NCBI RefSeq assembly: GCF_000744825.1
Contig: NZ_JQMR01000001.1
Location: 434,001-498,000 of the forward strand
Length of the DNA stretch: 64,000 bases
Source: Carnobacterium mobile DSM 4848
GTDB lineage: Bacteria > Bacillota > Bacilli > Lactobacillales > Carnobacteriaceae
Reading direction: 5' to 3'
Positions within the stretch are counted from its first letter, which is position 1. Each line of letters opens with the position of its first letter. The translations under genes and the position numbers were made by a program. Below, piece by piece: positions 17,991-27,033 of this stretch. Below the pieces are notes generated by a model. The model saw only the letters and a program-made list of their open reading frames with translations. It made no database searches and was not told the origin of the DNA.

Positions 17991-19706
17991 ATGTTAAAAA
18001 GTTTTTTTAGTTATTATCGTCCATATAAAAAATTATTTTTACTTGATTTTTTATGTGCTATTTTGGCAGCAGTACTGGAGCTGGCCTTTCCAATCGTTGT
18101 CAATCAAGTAATAGACGATTTATTGCCGTCCGAAAACTGGACTCTGATTGTTACTGCTTCTCTTTCGCTCTTATTTTTATATATCGTTAACACTGTTCTG
18201 CAATACATCGTTGTCTATTTTGGACACAAACTTGGAGTAAATATCGAAACGGATATGCGCCGAGAACTATATGCTCATCTTCAAACACAACCATTTAGTT
18301 ATTTTGATAATAAAAAGACAGGGAAACTAATGGCTCGGTTGACGACTGATTTATTTGAAATTTCAGAAGTTGCTCATCATGGCCCAGAAGATGTTTTTAT
18401 TACCTTGATCACCTTGTTTGGAGCTTTTATTTTAATGTTAACGATTCACGTTAAATTAGCTATTGCAACTTTTATCTTGATTCCATTTATTACGATTGCT
18501 TTAGTGTTCTTCAATAAAAAAATGACGGTTGTCAATACAGAAATTTACCGCAATTTAGGAGAATTTAATGCCGGTATTGAAGCTTCAGTCAGTGGCATTC
18601 GGGAAGTACAAGCTTTTGCTAATGAAGAGTATGAAGCAACTCGCTTTGAAGGACTCAATCAAGCTTACCGTAAATCAAAAATTCTATTTTATAAAATGAT
18701 GGGAATCAGTTCTTCGTATAACTATTTTCTTATTCGTTTAATTAATTTGTTTGCTTTGTTTTTTGGAGCATTTTACACGATTCGCAATGAGATTAGTTAT
18801 GGCGAATTCGTCAGCTTTATTCTATTAGCGAATATTTTTGTACGTCCAATCGAAAAAGTGAATACGATGATTGAAAGTTATCCTAAAGGTATTGCTGGTT
18901 TTAATCGTTTTCGAGAAGAACTACACAAAAAACCGGCTATACAAAACAAGCCAGGTGCTAAAGAGTTGTCTTCTGTAAAAGGAAATATTGAATACAAACA
19001 GGTTTCTTTTTGGTATGATCAGTCTAAAAAAATATTAAATAATATTAATCTTTCGGTATCTGCTGGAGAAACAATTGCTTTTGTTGGACCTAGTGGAGCA
19101 GGTAAAACCACTATTTGCAATTTATTGCCTCGCTTTTATGAAATAAATGCAGGTGAAATCAAGATTGATGGCACGAATATTCAAGATGTCACTTTAGATT
19201 CATTAAGGACCCAGATTGGTATTGTTCAACAAGATGTCTTTTTATTTCCTGGGAGTCTTCGCGAAAACATTCTATATGGCAACCTTAATGCAAGTGAAGA
19301 AGAAATTGCACGTGCTGTACAGTTAGCACACTTGGAAAAAGTTGTTGCAGACATGCCGGAAGGGTTGGACACCATTATAGGAGAACGCGGAGTCAAACTA
19401 TCTGGCGGTCAAAAACAACGCTTATCTATTGCCCGTATGTTTTTAAAAAATCCACCTATTTTGATTTTGGACGAAGCAACATCAGCTTTAGATACGGCTA
19501 CGGAGCAAGTTATCCAAGAATCGTTAAATTCATTGGCTACAGGAAGAACGACTCTGATCATCGCTCATCGTTTAGCTACCATTAAACACGCCACACGAAT
19601 TATCGTGGTAGATGAAACAGGTATTGCTGAAGAAGGGAATCACGACGAATTGATGGCTTTGAACGGAGCTTACCGTCGTTTGTATGATGCTCAGTTTTCA
19701 AATTAA
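17991..19706 (+). CDS. ABC exporter half-transporter (membrane domain fused to ATPase)
   Basis: A 571-residue type IV ABC exporter subunit. Six membrane helices occupy about 1-300 and the nucleotide-binding domain follows: Walker A GPSGAGKTT (about 365-373), signature LSGGQKQR, Walker B ILILDEATSALD and the H-loop AHRLATI. It probably works as a homodimer, since no partner half-transporter is adjacent. The substrate cannot be read from the sequence; lipid, drug or peptide export are all possible. Start ATG after AAAGGGGG. A TATAAT lies at 17959-17964 without a clear -35. Confidence 0.88.
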   Translation: MLKSFFSYYRPYKKLFLLDFLCAILAAVLELAFPIVVNQVIDDLLPSENWTLIVTASLSLLFLYIVNTVLQYIVVYFGHKLGVNIETDMRRELYAHLQTQPFSYFDNKKTGKLMARLTTDLFEISEVAHHGPEDVFITLITLFGAFILMLTIHVKLAIATFILIPFITIALVFFNKKMTVVNTEIYRNLGEFNAGIEASVSGIREVQAFANEEYEATRFEGLNQAYRKSKILFYKMMGISSSYNYFLIRLINLFALFFGAFYTIRNEISYGEFVSFILLANIFVRPIEKVNTMIESYPKGIAGFNRFREELHKKPAIQNKPGAKELSSVKGNIEYKQVSFWYDQSKKILNNINLSVSAGETIAFVGPSGAGKTTICNLLPRFYEINAGEIKIDGTNIQDVTLDSLRTQIGIVQQDVFLFPGSLRENILYGNLNASEEEIARAVQLAHLEKVVADMPEGLDTIIGERGVKLSGGQKQRLSIARMFLKNPPILILDEATSALDTATEQVIQESLNSLATGRTTLIIAHRLATIKHATRIIVVDETGIAEEGNHDELMALNGAYRRLYDAQFSN

Positions 19707-19838
19707 AAGCCGTTTAGTAAGATGTGAAGGCGATTTATAAAAAAAGCTAGTGTTAAACAAATAAATTAGGTATAATCACCCTATATTAGTAATAGAGGAA
19801 GTTTCTTTTCTTTTTAATGGCGAACTGGAGGTTTTTTG

Positions 19839-19976
19839 ATGAATAACTATATTGTAGTAATTGGTACATTTATTTATGGATTGATGTTACTAAGTTTTTA
19901 TAGTTTTTTTATTCGTATTTTTTTAAATAAACATAAAACAATCAAGCCTAAGAAAAAGAAAGAAGCACCTAAATAA
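19839..19976 (+). CDS. small single-span membrane protein, 45 residues
   Basis: A short gene between the ABC exporter and niaR. ATG 19839 lies 7 bases after CTGGAGG. The product starts MNNYIVVIGTFIYGLMLL, has one hydrophobic helix (about 4-29) and ends in a strongly basic tail (KPKKKKEAPK). The topology, with a basic cytoplasmic C-terminus, and the good ribosome site support a real gene. I do not recognise the family. It has no obvious partner other than the upstream exporter. Confidence 0.6.
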   Translation: MNNYIVVIGTFIYGLMLLSFYSFFIRIFLNKHKTIKPKKKKEAPK

Positions 19977-20026
19977 AAAACAGTATCTTTATCCAATAGA
20001 ATAAACAGCAGAGCAGAACATTAGAC

Positions 20027-20067
20027 AAAAAATCAACATCTCCTATTGGAGTACGTTGATTTTTTGC
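20027..20067 (+). terminator. intrinsic terminator upstream of niaR
   Basis: AAAAAATCAAC (20027-20037) pairs with GTTGATTTTTT (20055-20065), with an inner CTCC/GGAG helix. Confidence 0.85.
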
Positions 20068-20122
20068 TATGTCCAAACTAGCTTTTACTAATCTGCTATC
20101 GCACAAAGAAAGGAATGAAAAC

Positions 20123-20647
20123 ATGGAACCGTCAGTAAGAAGAGAACAGATTATGTCCATTTTAAAAAAAGCAACAGCCCCTGTCAGTGCTACTGCGTTA
20201 GCAAAGTCTTTCCAGGTTAGTCGACAAATCATTGTAGGGGATATAGCCTTGATTCGGGCTACCGGGATAAATATAACAGCAACTCCTAAGGGATATGTAT
20301 TACATGGTGGTGTCTTCGCTGAGGACCGTTATACAGGTAAGCTGGCGAGTGGACATACCGCTGAGGAAACGCGAAAAGAGTTATATGCCATCGTTGACAA
20401 TGGGGGAGAAGTGATTGACGTGATTGTAGAGCACCCCATCTATGGAGAATTATCGGGACAACTGAATATCGCGTCTCGTCATGATGCCGATCAATTTCTT
20501 GAAAAAATAAAGCATACACAAGCTAATTTATTATCAGAACTAACACAAGGCGTTCACTTGCATACCGTTGCCTGCAAAGATAAGCAAACATTTGACCGCA
20601 TCTTCCAATCTTTATCCAAGTTGGGGTTATTGTATCATGATAAATAA
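20123..20647 (+). CDS. niaR: niacin-responsive repressor NiaR
   Basis: A 174-residue repressor of NAD precursor genes with niacin as co-repressor. It has an N-terminal helix-turn-helix (about 20-45, SATALAKSFQVSRQIIVGDI) and a C-terminal 3H domain with conserved histidines (about His78, His104, His145). I start it at ATG 20123 after AAAGGAATG; the longer frame runs into the preceding terminator. The next gene is a predicted membrane S component whose promoter carries a palindrome suited to NiaR, which supports the assignment. Confidence 0.88.
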   Translation: MEPSVRREQIMSILKKATAPVSATALAKSFQVSRQIIVGDIALIRATGINITATPKGYVLHGGVFAEDRYTGKLASGHTAEETRKELYAIVDNGGEVIDVIVEHPIYGELSGQLNIASRHDADQFLEKIKHTQANLLSELTQGVHLHTVACKDKQTFDRIFQSLSKLGLLYHDK

Positions 20648-20652
20648 CTGTC

Positions 20653-20680
20653 TTGACACCTCTTTTCAAACAAGTATAAT
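20653..20680 (+). promoter_or_regulatory. promoter of the niacin S-component gene
   Basis: TTGACA and TATAAT lie 16 bases apart immediately after niaR. Confidence 0.8.
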
Positions 20681-20685
20681 ATAGG

Positions 20686-20699
20686 TTGACAGGTGTCAA
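20686..20699 (+). promoter_or_regulatory. candidate NiaR operator
   Basis: The 14-bp perfect palindrome TTGACAGGTGTCAA lies just downstream of the -10 element, at the expected transcription start, where a bound repressor would block initiation. The half-site TTGACACC is repeated at the -35 (20653-20660). NiaR binding is inferred from the adjacent niaR gene and the transporter it would control. Confidence 0.7.
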
Positions 20700-20736
20700 T
20701 ACACCTTGGAACTATAAAATTATTGGAGATGTAACT

Positions 20737-21306
20737 ATGCAAACAAAACGCGTTCACAAACTGACTATTTCTGCCTTACTTGTGGCAATCGGTATCCTCA
20801 TTCCGATTATTTCACCCGTTAAAATTATTTTAGAGCCGGCTTCATTTACTTTAGGCAGCCATGTAGCTATTTTTATCGCTTTATTTATTTCACCTGTAAT
20901 AGCAATCTCTGTTTCTTTAGGAACAGCTGTTGGTTTTTTGATCAGTGGTTTTCCATTGATCATCACTTTGAGAGCATTGACTCATGTTTTATTTGCAGGC
21001 TTAGGTGCTTATTGGTTAAAGAGAACTCCCGGCCTAATGGATTCTTCTTTTAAAACACAACTTTTTTCATTCGCATTAGGTTTAATTCATGCGGTAGCTG
21101 AAGTGGCAGTTGTTTCACTTTTTTATTTTGGCGGAAACATGTCTGCATCTTACTATAACCAAGGATTTTTACAATCGGTTTTCTTAATGGTGGGAATAGG
21201 AACTGTTGTGCATAGTATGATCGACTTTGGTATCGCTCATATCATTTGGAAAGCATTGAACGCTCGAACAAGTTTTGCTGCAACTTTATTAAAAATAAAA
21301 GGGTAA
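20737..21306 (+). CDS. niaX: ECF transporter S component, probable niacin transporter NiaX
   Basis: A 189-residue membrane protein with about six helices, typical of substrate-binding S components that dock to a shared EcfAAT energising module, which is not in this window. Start ATG 20737 after GGAGATG; 17 upstream codons overlap the operator and are not translated. The family alone would not fix the substrate, but its place directly behind niaR and its NiaR-type operator make nicotinate or nicotinamide uptake likely. Confidence 0.78.
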   Translation: MQTKRVHKLTISALLVAIGILIPIISPVKIILEPASFTLGSHVAIFIALFISPVIAISVSLGTAVGFLISGFPLIITLRALTHVLFAGLGAYWLKRTPGLMDSSFKTQLFSFALGLIHAVAEVAVVSLFYFGGNMSASYYNQGFLQSVFLMVGIGTVVHSMIDFGIAHIIWKALNARTSFAATLLKIKG

Positions 21307-21336
21307 GACTAAATCCAATTAGTTGTTTACCCTTAT
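21301..21336 (+). terminator. possible weak terminator after niaX
   Basis: GGGTAA (21301-21306) pairs with TTACCC (21327-21332), with ACTAA/TTAGT inside, followed by TTATTTTC. It overlaps the -35 of the dnaG promoter, so one sequence may do both jobs. Confidence 0.5.
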
Positions 21337-21351
21337 TTTCTATGCTATAAT
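21323..21351 (+). promoter_or_regulatory. promoter of dnaG-rpoD
   Basis: TTGTTT and TATAAT lie 17 bases apart. The 5' leader of about 120 bases holds a 10-bp hairpin, GAGTCGCACT / AGTGCGACTC (21390-21399, 21409-21418), without a T run. Confidence 0.7.
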
Positions 21352-21475
21352 ACAATTTGAATAGTTCTGTCTATAGACAACGTAAAATTGAGTCGCACTT
21401 CTTTATTGAGTGCGACTCTTCATGACTTGTGCCTATAGTAGAGAGAATTTTTATTTGACTAAAGAGGTGAACGAC

Positions 21476-23338
21476 TTGGCAATAAGAATTCCGGAAGAAA
21501 CCGTCAATAAAATCAGACAAGAAACAAACATTACGGATGTTGTCAGTCAATATGTCCAGCTGAAAAAGAAAGGAAAAAACTTTTTCGGTTTTTGTCCTTT
21601 TCATGATGAGAAAACCCCATCTTTTTCTGTAACTGAAGAAAAACAAATTTTTCATTGTTTTAGTTGTGGTCGAGGCGGGAACGTTTTTACCTTTTTAATG
21701 GAAGTCGATGGATTAACCTTTCCAGAAGCAGTTATTAAAACCGCTGAAATAGAACAGATCGAGTTAGATGAAGCAGTAGTAAATGATCAAAAAAGACATT
21801 CTCAAGCACCTGATTCAAAAAAAGAAGTTTTATTTAAACTGCATGAAGAAAGCCTTGAGCTTTTCCATCACATTTTACTGAATACGACAGTTGGAGAAGA
21901 AGCTTTGTCTTATTTAACTACTCGAGGATTGACCCGCGAAGTAATTGAAACATTTGGGATTGGATTTGCTCCGCAAGAACGGACTTTACTATACCAATAT
22001 TTAGTTGAAAAAGAGTATCAGGAAGATCTTTTAAAAGAATCGGGCTTATTCGTTGAAAGAGAAAATGGTACGTTGTTAGATCGTTTTTATAATCGAATCA
22101 TTTTTCCAATTCGCAACCAACAAGGAAAGGTCGTCGCTTTTTCTGGTCGTATGTTAAAAAAAGACGATCATGAAAACAGCCCTAAGTACTTGAACAGTCC
22201 AGAAACGCTTCTCTTCAATAAACGAAACGTGTTGTTTAATTACGATAAAGCACGAGCAGCGATTCGAAGAGAAAAAGAAGTTGTTTTATTTGAAGGATTT
22301 ATGGATGTGATTGCAAGCTGGCAAGCAGGAATCCAAAATGGAGTAGCTTCAATGGGAACCAGCTTAACAAATGAGCAGATTCATATGCTCGACCGTGTAA
22401 CCGACCATGTTTTGGTTGCTTATGATGGAGACGATGCAGGGATTGAGGCAACAAAGCGTGCAACCGATCTTCTTGTTGAACAAACTGACTTTGATCTTGA
22501 AGTCCTGACTTTCTCAGAAGGCTTGGACCCTGATGAGTTCATCAAAAAAAATGGGCCAGCAAGTTTTAAAGAATTCTTGACACATGGTCGGGATACTTTA
22601 TTTGGGTTTAAAATGAGGTATTATCGTCGAAACTTGAATTTAAACAATGAAAGTCAGCGTTTAAGTTATATTGAAAAGGTCGTAACGGAGATGCTCACGA
22701 TTACGTCTGCCGTAGAACGGGAAATGTATTTTAAACAACTAGCCGATGAATTTGATTTTTCAATAGATACATTAAAAGAACAATTTCAACAACAATTTTA
22801 TGAAGAACGAAAAAAACGTTCTAAAAAAAATAAACCTCAACCACCAAACCCAGAAGTACGTTCCACAGCTTTTTCACATGTAGAGCAACAAAGAAAGAAA
22901 TTAGATTCGATTGAACGAGCAGAACAATTATTATTAAATCGCTTGTTTCATTTTGAAGAAGTCTGGATACAAATCAAAAGCTTAGCCGATGAATTTAGCT
23001 TTGTTCATGATGATTATCAAATGTTGTACCTTTTATATGAAAGCTTTTTGGAACATTCAGAAAGTCAAGCAACTACTGGAGCTTTCATTGATTTTGTGAA
23101 AGAAACGCATTTAAAGAACAAATTAGTTGAAATCGAACTTCAATCTCTTAGCGATGAAATAACCGCACAAGAAATAGAAGATTATATTGATGTGATTTCA
23201 AGAAAATCACGATTACAATCCCGATTAAAAGAAACACAAGAGGCACTATCAGAAGCATCCAAAAGAGGCGATCAGGCTCACTTGCGGACACTTATGATTG
23301 AAATAGTCAATTTATCGCGTTTGTTAAAAAATGGATGA
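21476..23338 (+). CDS. dnaG: DNA primase
   Basis: A 620-residue primase that makes RNA primers at the replication fork. Start chosen at TTG 21476, 7 bases after AAAGAGGTG; the longer frame would cross the leader hairpin. Domains in order: a zinc-binding domain with CPFHDEKTPSF and FHCFSCGRGG (Cys-His-Cys-Cys), a TOPRIM catalytic core with VVLFEGFMDVI and AYDGDDAG, and a C-terminal helicase-binding region. It is followed by rpoD as in the macromolecular-synthesis operon. Confidence 0.95.
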   Translation: MAIRIPEETVNKIRQETNITDVVSQYVQLKKKGKNFFGFCPFHDEKTPSFSVTEEKQIFHCFSCGRGGNVFTFLMEVDGLTFPEAVIKTAEIEQIELDEAVVNDQKRHSQAPDSKKEVLFKLHEESLELFHHILLNTTVGEEALSYLTTRGLTREVIETFGIGFAPQERTLLYQYLVEKEYQEDLLKESGLFVERENGTLLDRFYNRIIFPIRNQQGKVVAFSGRMLKKDDHENSPKYLNSPETLLFNKRNVLFNYDKARAAIRREKEVVLFEGFMDVIASWQAGIQNGVASMGTSLTNEQIHMLDRVTDHVLVAYDGDDAGIEATKRATDLLVEQTDFDLEVLTFSEGLDPDEFIKKNGPASFKEFLTHGRDTLFGFKMRYYRRNLNLNNESQRLSYIEKVVTEMLTITSAVEREMYFKQLADEFDFSIDTLKEQFQQQFYEERKKRSKKNKPQPPNPEVRSTAFSHVEQQRKKLDSIERAEQLLLNRLFHFEEVWIQIKSLADEFSFVHDDYQMLYLLYESFLEHSESQATTGAFIDFVKETHLKNKLVEIELQSLSDEITAQEIEDYIDVISRKSRLQSRLKETQEALSEASKRGDQAHLRTLMIEIVNLSRLLKNG

Positions 23339-23379
23339 TTGAAGGAACACTGTAAGAGCGAAAAGGGAGGCATTTTTTT

Positions 23380-24495
23380 ATGGCTGAAGAAAAAAAAGTA
23401 GTAACATTATCTTATAAAGATGCAATAAAGGCATTGATTAAAGAGTACAAAGAAAAGGGTACGATTCATTATGATGAATTAACCAATAAAATAGCTACAC
23501 CCTACACATTAGATGCAGACAAAATGGATGCTTTAATCCAAGAAGTAGAAGATGCAGGAATTGGAGTCGTAGGAGATGACGGCGGTCCAACTGTTCGCCA
23601 AATGTTAGCTAAAGAGCGTGAAGAAGAAGCTGAAAAGCCAGAAGACTTGACTGCTCCTCCCGGAGTTAAAATCAATGACCCGGTTCGCATGTACCTAAAA
23701 GAAATCGGCCGTGTAAACTTATTAACTGCTGCTGAAGAAGTCATGTTAGCTAAAAAAATAGAAGCAGGCGATCAGGAAGCAAAACAACGTTTAGCAGAAG
23801 CCAACTTACGGTTAGTAGTCAGCATCGCAAAACGTTATGTCGGACGCGGAATGCAATTTTTAGATTTGATCCAAGAAGGAAACATGGGGTTAATGAAAGC
23901 AGTTGAAAAATTCGACTACACTAAAGGGTTTAAATTCTCAACTTATGCTACTTGGTGGATTCGTCAAGCGATTACGCGGGCAATTGCAGACCAAGCACGT
24001 ACTATTCGTATCCCAGTGCATATGGTTGAAACCATCAATAAACTAATTCGGATCCAACGTCAATTGTTGCAAGATTTAGGCAGAGAACCAACTCCTGAAG
24101 AAATTGGAGCAGAAATGGATTTGCCAACAGAAAAAGTACGCGAAATTCTAAAAATCGCTCAAGAACCTGTCTCTTTAGAAACACCTATTGGAGAAGAAGA
24201 TGATTCTCATTTAGGAGACTTTATTGAAGACCACGATGCAACCAGTCCTGCAGATAATGCAGCTTATGAATTATTAAAAGAACAATTAGAAGATGTCTTG
24301 GATACCCTAACGGACAGAGAAGAAAATGTTTTGCGGTTACGTTTTGGTCTAGATGATGGACGTACGAGAACATTAGAAGAAGTTGGAAAAGTATTCGGTG
24401 TAACACGTGAACGGATTCGACAAATTGAAGCAAAAGCTTTACGGAAATTGCGTCATCCAAGTCGTTCAAAACAATTAAAAGACTTTTTAGAGTAA
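23380..24495 (+). CDS. rpoD: primary sigma factor SigA (RpoD)
   Basis: The housekeeping sigma factor, 371 residues. An acidic N-terminal region 1.1 is followed by region 1.2 ([22 protein letters not shown]), region 2 ([23 protein letters not shown] and [13 protein letters not shown] for -10 recognition), region 3, and region 4 with the helix-turn-helix [17 protein letters not shown] for -35 recognition. Start ATG after GGGAGGC. It is the second gene of the dnaG operon and ends at a strong terminator. Confidence 0.98.
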   Translation: MAEEKKVVTLSYKDAIKALIKEYKEKGTIHYDELTNKIATPYTLDADKMDALIQEVEDAGIGVVGDDGGPTVRQMLAKEREEEAEKPEDLTAPPGVKINDPVRMYLKEIGRVNLLTAAEEVMLAKKIEAGDQEAKQRLAEANLRLVVSIAKRYVGRGMQFLDLIQEGNMGLMKAVEKFDYTKGFKFSTYATWWIRQAITRAIADQARTIRIPVHMVETINKLIRIQRQLLQDLGREPTPEEIGAEMDLPTEKVREILKIAQEPVSLETPIGEEDDSHLGDFIEDHDATSPADNAAYELLKEQLEDVLDTLTDREENVLRLRFGLDDGRTRTLEEVGKVFGVTRERIRQIEAKALRKLRHPSRSKQLKDFLE

Positions 24496-24505
24496 GTCAC
24501 TCTTT

Positions 24506-24548
24506 AGAGCCAAGCAAATGGATTCACATTTGCTTGGCTCTTTTTTTG
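24506..24548 (+). terminator. intrinsic terminator after rpoD
   Basis: The 14-bp stem AGAGCCAAGCAAAT / ATTTGCTTGGCTCT is followed by seven T residues. Confidence 0.95.
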
Positions 24549-24578
24549 TTGGAACTTAATAAAGCACACCACTAAAAA

Positions 24579-24590
24579 AACTGCTATAAT
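24579..24590 (+). promoter_or_regulatory. extended -10 promoter for the following hypothetical gene
   Basis: TGCTATAAT contains the TG extension and a perfect -10, about 35 bases before the gene; no good -35. Confidence 0.5.
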
Positions 24591-24624
24591 GAAAGAGTAT
24601 GAAAGTTTGAAGGGATGAGATAAT

Positions 24625-25083
24625 ATGTTATCGTTTGAAGAAAAAAAAGCACTATTTGACGAATATACTGAATTGACTGCAGTGCCTGTTTCATTAGATA
24701 GAATCAACTACCATTTTGAAGACAGTGCAGTAGCTAAAACAATCGTTATTCGTTTTCTGCATCCAAATGGCAATGCTTTTGTTTATGCTGGCTATTTGCC
24801 TAAAGAAGAAACCAATAAAGGTTACCTATCCATTCGTGACGCAGATAAAAAAACGATTCACGAGCTAGTAGATAAAGCACTTGCTTTTTTGAAAAAAACA
24901 GCAGATGGCTATGAAGAAGGCTATTCAGAATTGTGGTTTGATCAAAGAGGCGATGTATTGCGTTTGGTATACGATAATCCTATGTGGTCCATTAATTTAC
25001 CGAATGGCCAAATCGAAGGTGTTTTTAAAACAAAAGAAGCTGCAGAAGGCTACTTGTTAGATGAGAGTTTCTTTAAAGATTAA
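24625..25083 (+). CDS. conserved hypothetical cytoplasmic protein
   Basis: A 152-residue soluble protein that I do not recognise by name. It is acidic and aromatic-rich, without signal peptide or membrane segment. It contains ELTAVPVSLDRINYHFEDS near the N-terminus, RFLHPNGNAFVYAGYL in the middle, and ELWFDQRGDVLRLVYDNPMWSINLP near the C-terminus, suggesting a small mixed alpha/beta fold. Start ATG follows GAAGGGATGAG. It sits between rpoD and trmK, with its own probable promoter. Confidence 0.7.
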   Translation: MLSFEEKKALFDEYTELTAVPVSLDRINYHFEDSAVAKTIVIRFLHPNGNAFVYAGYLPKEETNKGYLSIRDADKKTIHELVDKALAFLKKTADGYEEGYSELWFDQRGDVLRLVYDNPMWSINLPNGQIEGVFKTKEAAEGYLLDESFFKD

Positions 25084-25127
25084 ATCCGTTCCTTTAAATT
25101 TATAATGAAAGAAGTGACAAGAGTTCA

Positions 25128-25835
25128 ATGAATACAAAGCAGTTGTCTTTGCGATTAGAAAGAGCAGCCAGTTATGTTTTACCTGGTTCGCGCTTGGCAG
25201 ATATTGGATCAGATCATGCCTACTTACCTTGTGCTTTAGCAGCTGAAGGCAGAATTGAATCTGCGGTTGCAGGAGAAGTGATTAAAGGACCTTTTGAAAT
25301 TGCTGTTAAACAAGTAAGGCGATTAGGCCTTCAAGATAAAATCAGCGTTCGTTTGGGAGACGGATTGGAAGTGATTGATCCTGTTTCAGATCAATTATCT
25401 GCGATCACCATTTGCGGAATGGGAGGAACTTTGATTGCTGCTATTTTAGACGAGGGCTATCAAGCGGGAAAACTAACCGGAAAAGAGCGGCTGGTTTTAC
25501 AACCCAATAAAGATGAATACCAACTAAGAACTTGGCTGGTCAAACACCAGTACCAAATTGTGGCAGAAGAACTAATAGAGGAAAACAAAAAATTATATGA
25601 AATTATTGTTGCAGAAAAATCAATTGACCAGCAAGTAACAGCTAGTGAAACTGACTTGGTTTTTGGTTTTCATCTTAAACAAGAACGGTCTCCTCTTTTT
25701 GTAAAGAAATGGCAAAATGAATTAAAAAAAGACAAACAAATTGCAGCAGATTTAACAAAATCAGCTACCGATCAAACAGAAAAAATAAAGGATTTTAAAT
25801 CTAAAATCGAAAAAATTGAGGAGTTGCTAAAATGA
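25128..25835 (+). CDS. trmK: tRNA (adenine22-N1)-methyltransferase
   Basis: A 235-residue SAM-dependent enzyme that methylates A22 in the D-loop of certain tRNAs. The SAM-binding motif LADIGSDHAYLPCALA is at about 24-39. The catalytic-site-like ITICGMGGTLIAAIL and LVLQPNKDE follow, as in Bacillus TrmK (YqfN). A C-terminal coiled segment (KIKDFKSKIEKIEELL) closes the protein. Its stop overlaps the start of the Nif3 gene by four bases (ATGA); this pair beside rpoD is conserved in Firmicutes. Confidence 0.93.
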   Translation: MNTKQLSLRLERAASYVLPGSRLADIGSDHAYLPCALAAEGRIESAVAGEVIKGPFEIAVKQVRRLGLQDKISVRLGDGLEVIDPVSDQLSAITICGMGGTLIAAILDEGYQAGKLTGKERLVLQPNKDEYQLRTWLVKHQYQIVAEELIEENKKLYEIIVAEKSIDQQVTASETDLVFGFHLKQERSPLFVKKWQNELKKDKQIAADLTKSATDQTEKIKDFKSKIEKIEELLK

Positions 25836-26956
25836 TTCGTATTCTTGGAAATGACTTAATTCGTAAATTTGAAGCTTTTGCACCAAAGACTTTAGCAGAA
25901 CCAGGCGATCCTGTCGGTTTAGCAGTCGGTACTTTAAATAAACCGATTAAAAAAGTATTAGTTACGTTAGACGTTCGGCCTGAAGTAGTGCAAGAAGCCA
26001 TTGAGCAACAAGCAGATTTGATATTTGCTCATCACCCGCCTATTTTTAGACCAGCCAAGAACCTCGTAACAGACGATCCGCAAAATAAAATGTATGCTGA
26101 TTTATTAAAAAATGACATTGCGGTTTATGCGGCTCATACTAATTTAGACGTAGCAACAAACGGAATGAACGCCTGGTTAGCAAAGGCTATCGGGTTAAAT
26201 AATACTGAAATCATGGCGGTTACTAAAAAAGAAAGCTATAAGAAACTAGTTGTTTTTGTTCCTTTATCGGACCAAGAAGCTATGATTGCCGCTTTAACAA
26301 AAGCTGGAGCTGGAAAAATAGGACCCAATTACCAAGATTGTTCTTACACAGTTGAAGGAACAGGACGTTTTACTCCAGTAAACCAAGCTGATCCTGCTAT
26401 CGGCCAATTAAATCAGTCAGAGAACGTAGCAGAAGCCCGGATAGAAGTAATTTTCCCTAAACGATTAACTGCTGAGATAGAGCATGCTTTATTTACGGCT
26501 CATCCTTATGAAGAACCGGTTTATGATATTTATACGATTGAAAATTATATTGATGAATATGGTCTAGGACGAGTCGGCGACTTAACTGAACCTCTTTCTG
26601 TTTTAGATTTTGCTGAAAAAGTCAAAACAATTTTTGGTGTTTCTGGCTTACGCTATCTTTCTAAAGACAACAATCAGCTGATTCAACGTGTGGCAATTTG
26701 CGGAGGCGATGCTGGAAAGTATTACCCGGCTGCACTAGAAAAAGGAGCAGAAGTCTATATTACCGGAGATGTTTACTACCATGTGGCCCATGACATGTTG
26801 GCTGAAAACTTAACGGTTATTGATCCAGGCCATCATATTGAGAGCATCTGCAAAAAAGAATTGGCTGGACTTTTTACCAAATGGAGTCAAGAAATGAATT
26901 GGGATGTAACGATCATTCAGTCAGCGATCAATACAGATCCTTATCAATTTATTTAA
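25832..26956 (+). CDS. Nif3-like dinuclear metal-centre protein (YqfO/DUF34)
   Basis: A 374-residue protein of the Nif3/YqfO family. Two halves of the Nif3 fold surround a PII-like insertion (about 130-240). Metal ligands are visible in FAHHPPIFRP, YAAHTNLD and DPGHHIESIC. A GTP cyclohydrolase I type 2 label is often attached but is not well founded. It may act in metal or cofactor handling. Translation is coupled to trmK by the ATGA overlap. Confidence 0.9.
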   Translation: MIRILGNDLIRKFEAFAPKTLAEPGDPVGLAVGTLNKPIKKVLVTLDVRPEVVQEAIEQQADLIFAHHPPIFRPAKNLVTDDPQNKMYADLLKNDIAVYAAHTNLDVATNGMNAWLAKAIGLNNTEIMAVTKKESYKKLVVFVPLSDQEAMIAALTKAGAGKIGPNYQDCSYTVEGTGRFTPVNQADPAIGQLNQSENVAEARIEVIFPKRLTAEIEHALFTAHPYEEPVYDIYTIENYIDEYGLGRVGDLTEPLSVLDFAEKVKTIFGVSGLRYLSKDNNQLIQRVAICGGDAGKYYPAALEKGAEVYITGDVYYHVAHDMLAENLTVIDPGHHIESICKKELAGLFTKWSQEMNWDVTIIQSAINTDPYQFI

Positions 26957-27033
26957 TGAGCTATTTTTTTATTTAGCTTTTATAAAAAAACATTCTGGTG
27001 TTTAAATTAACAAAATAGAAAAGGAGTTTTACT

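Noticed and set aside
21410-21475. A longer N-terminus of DnaG
   Set aside because: The extra residues cover the leader hairpin, have no ribosome site and do not belong to primase, which begins IPEETVNKIRQ.
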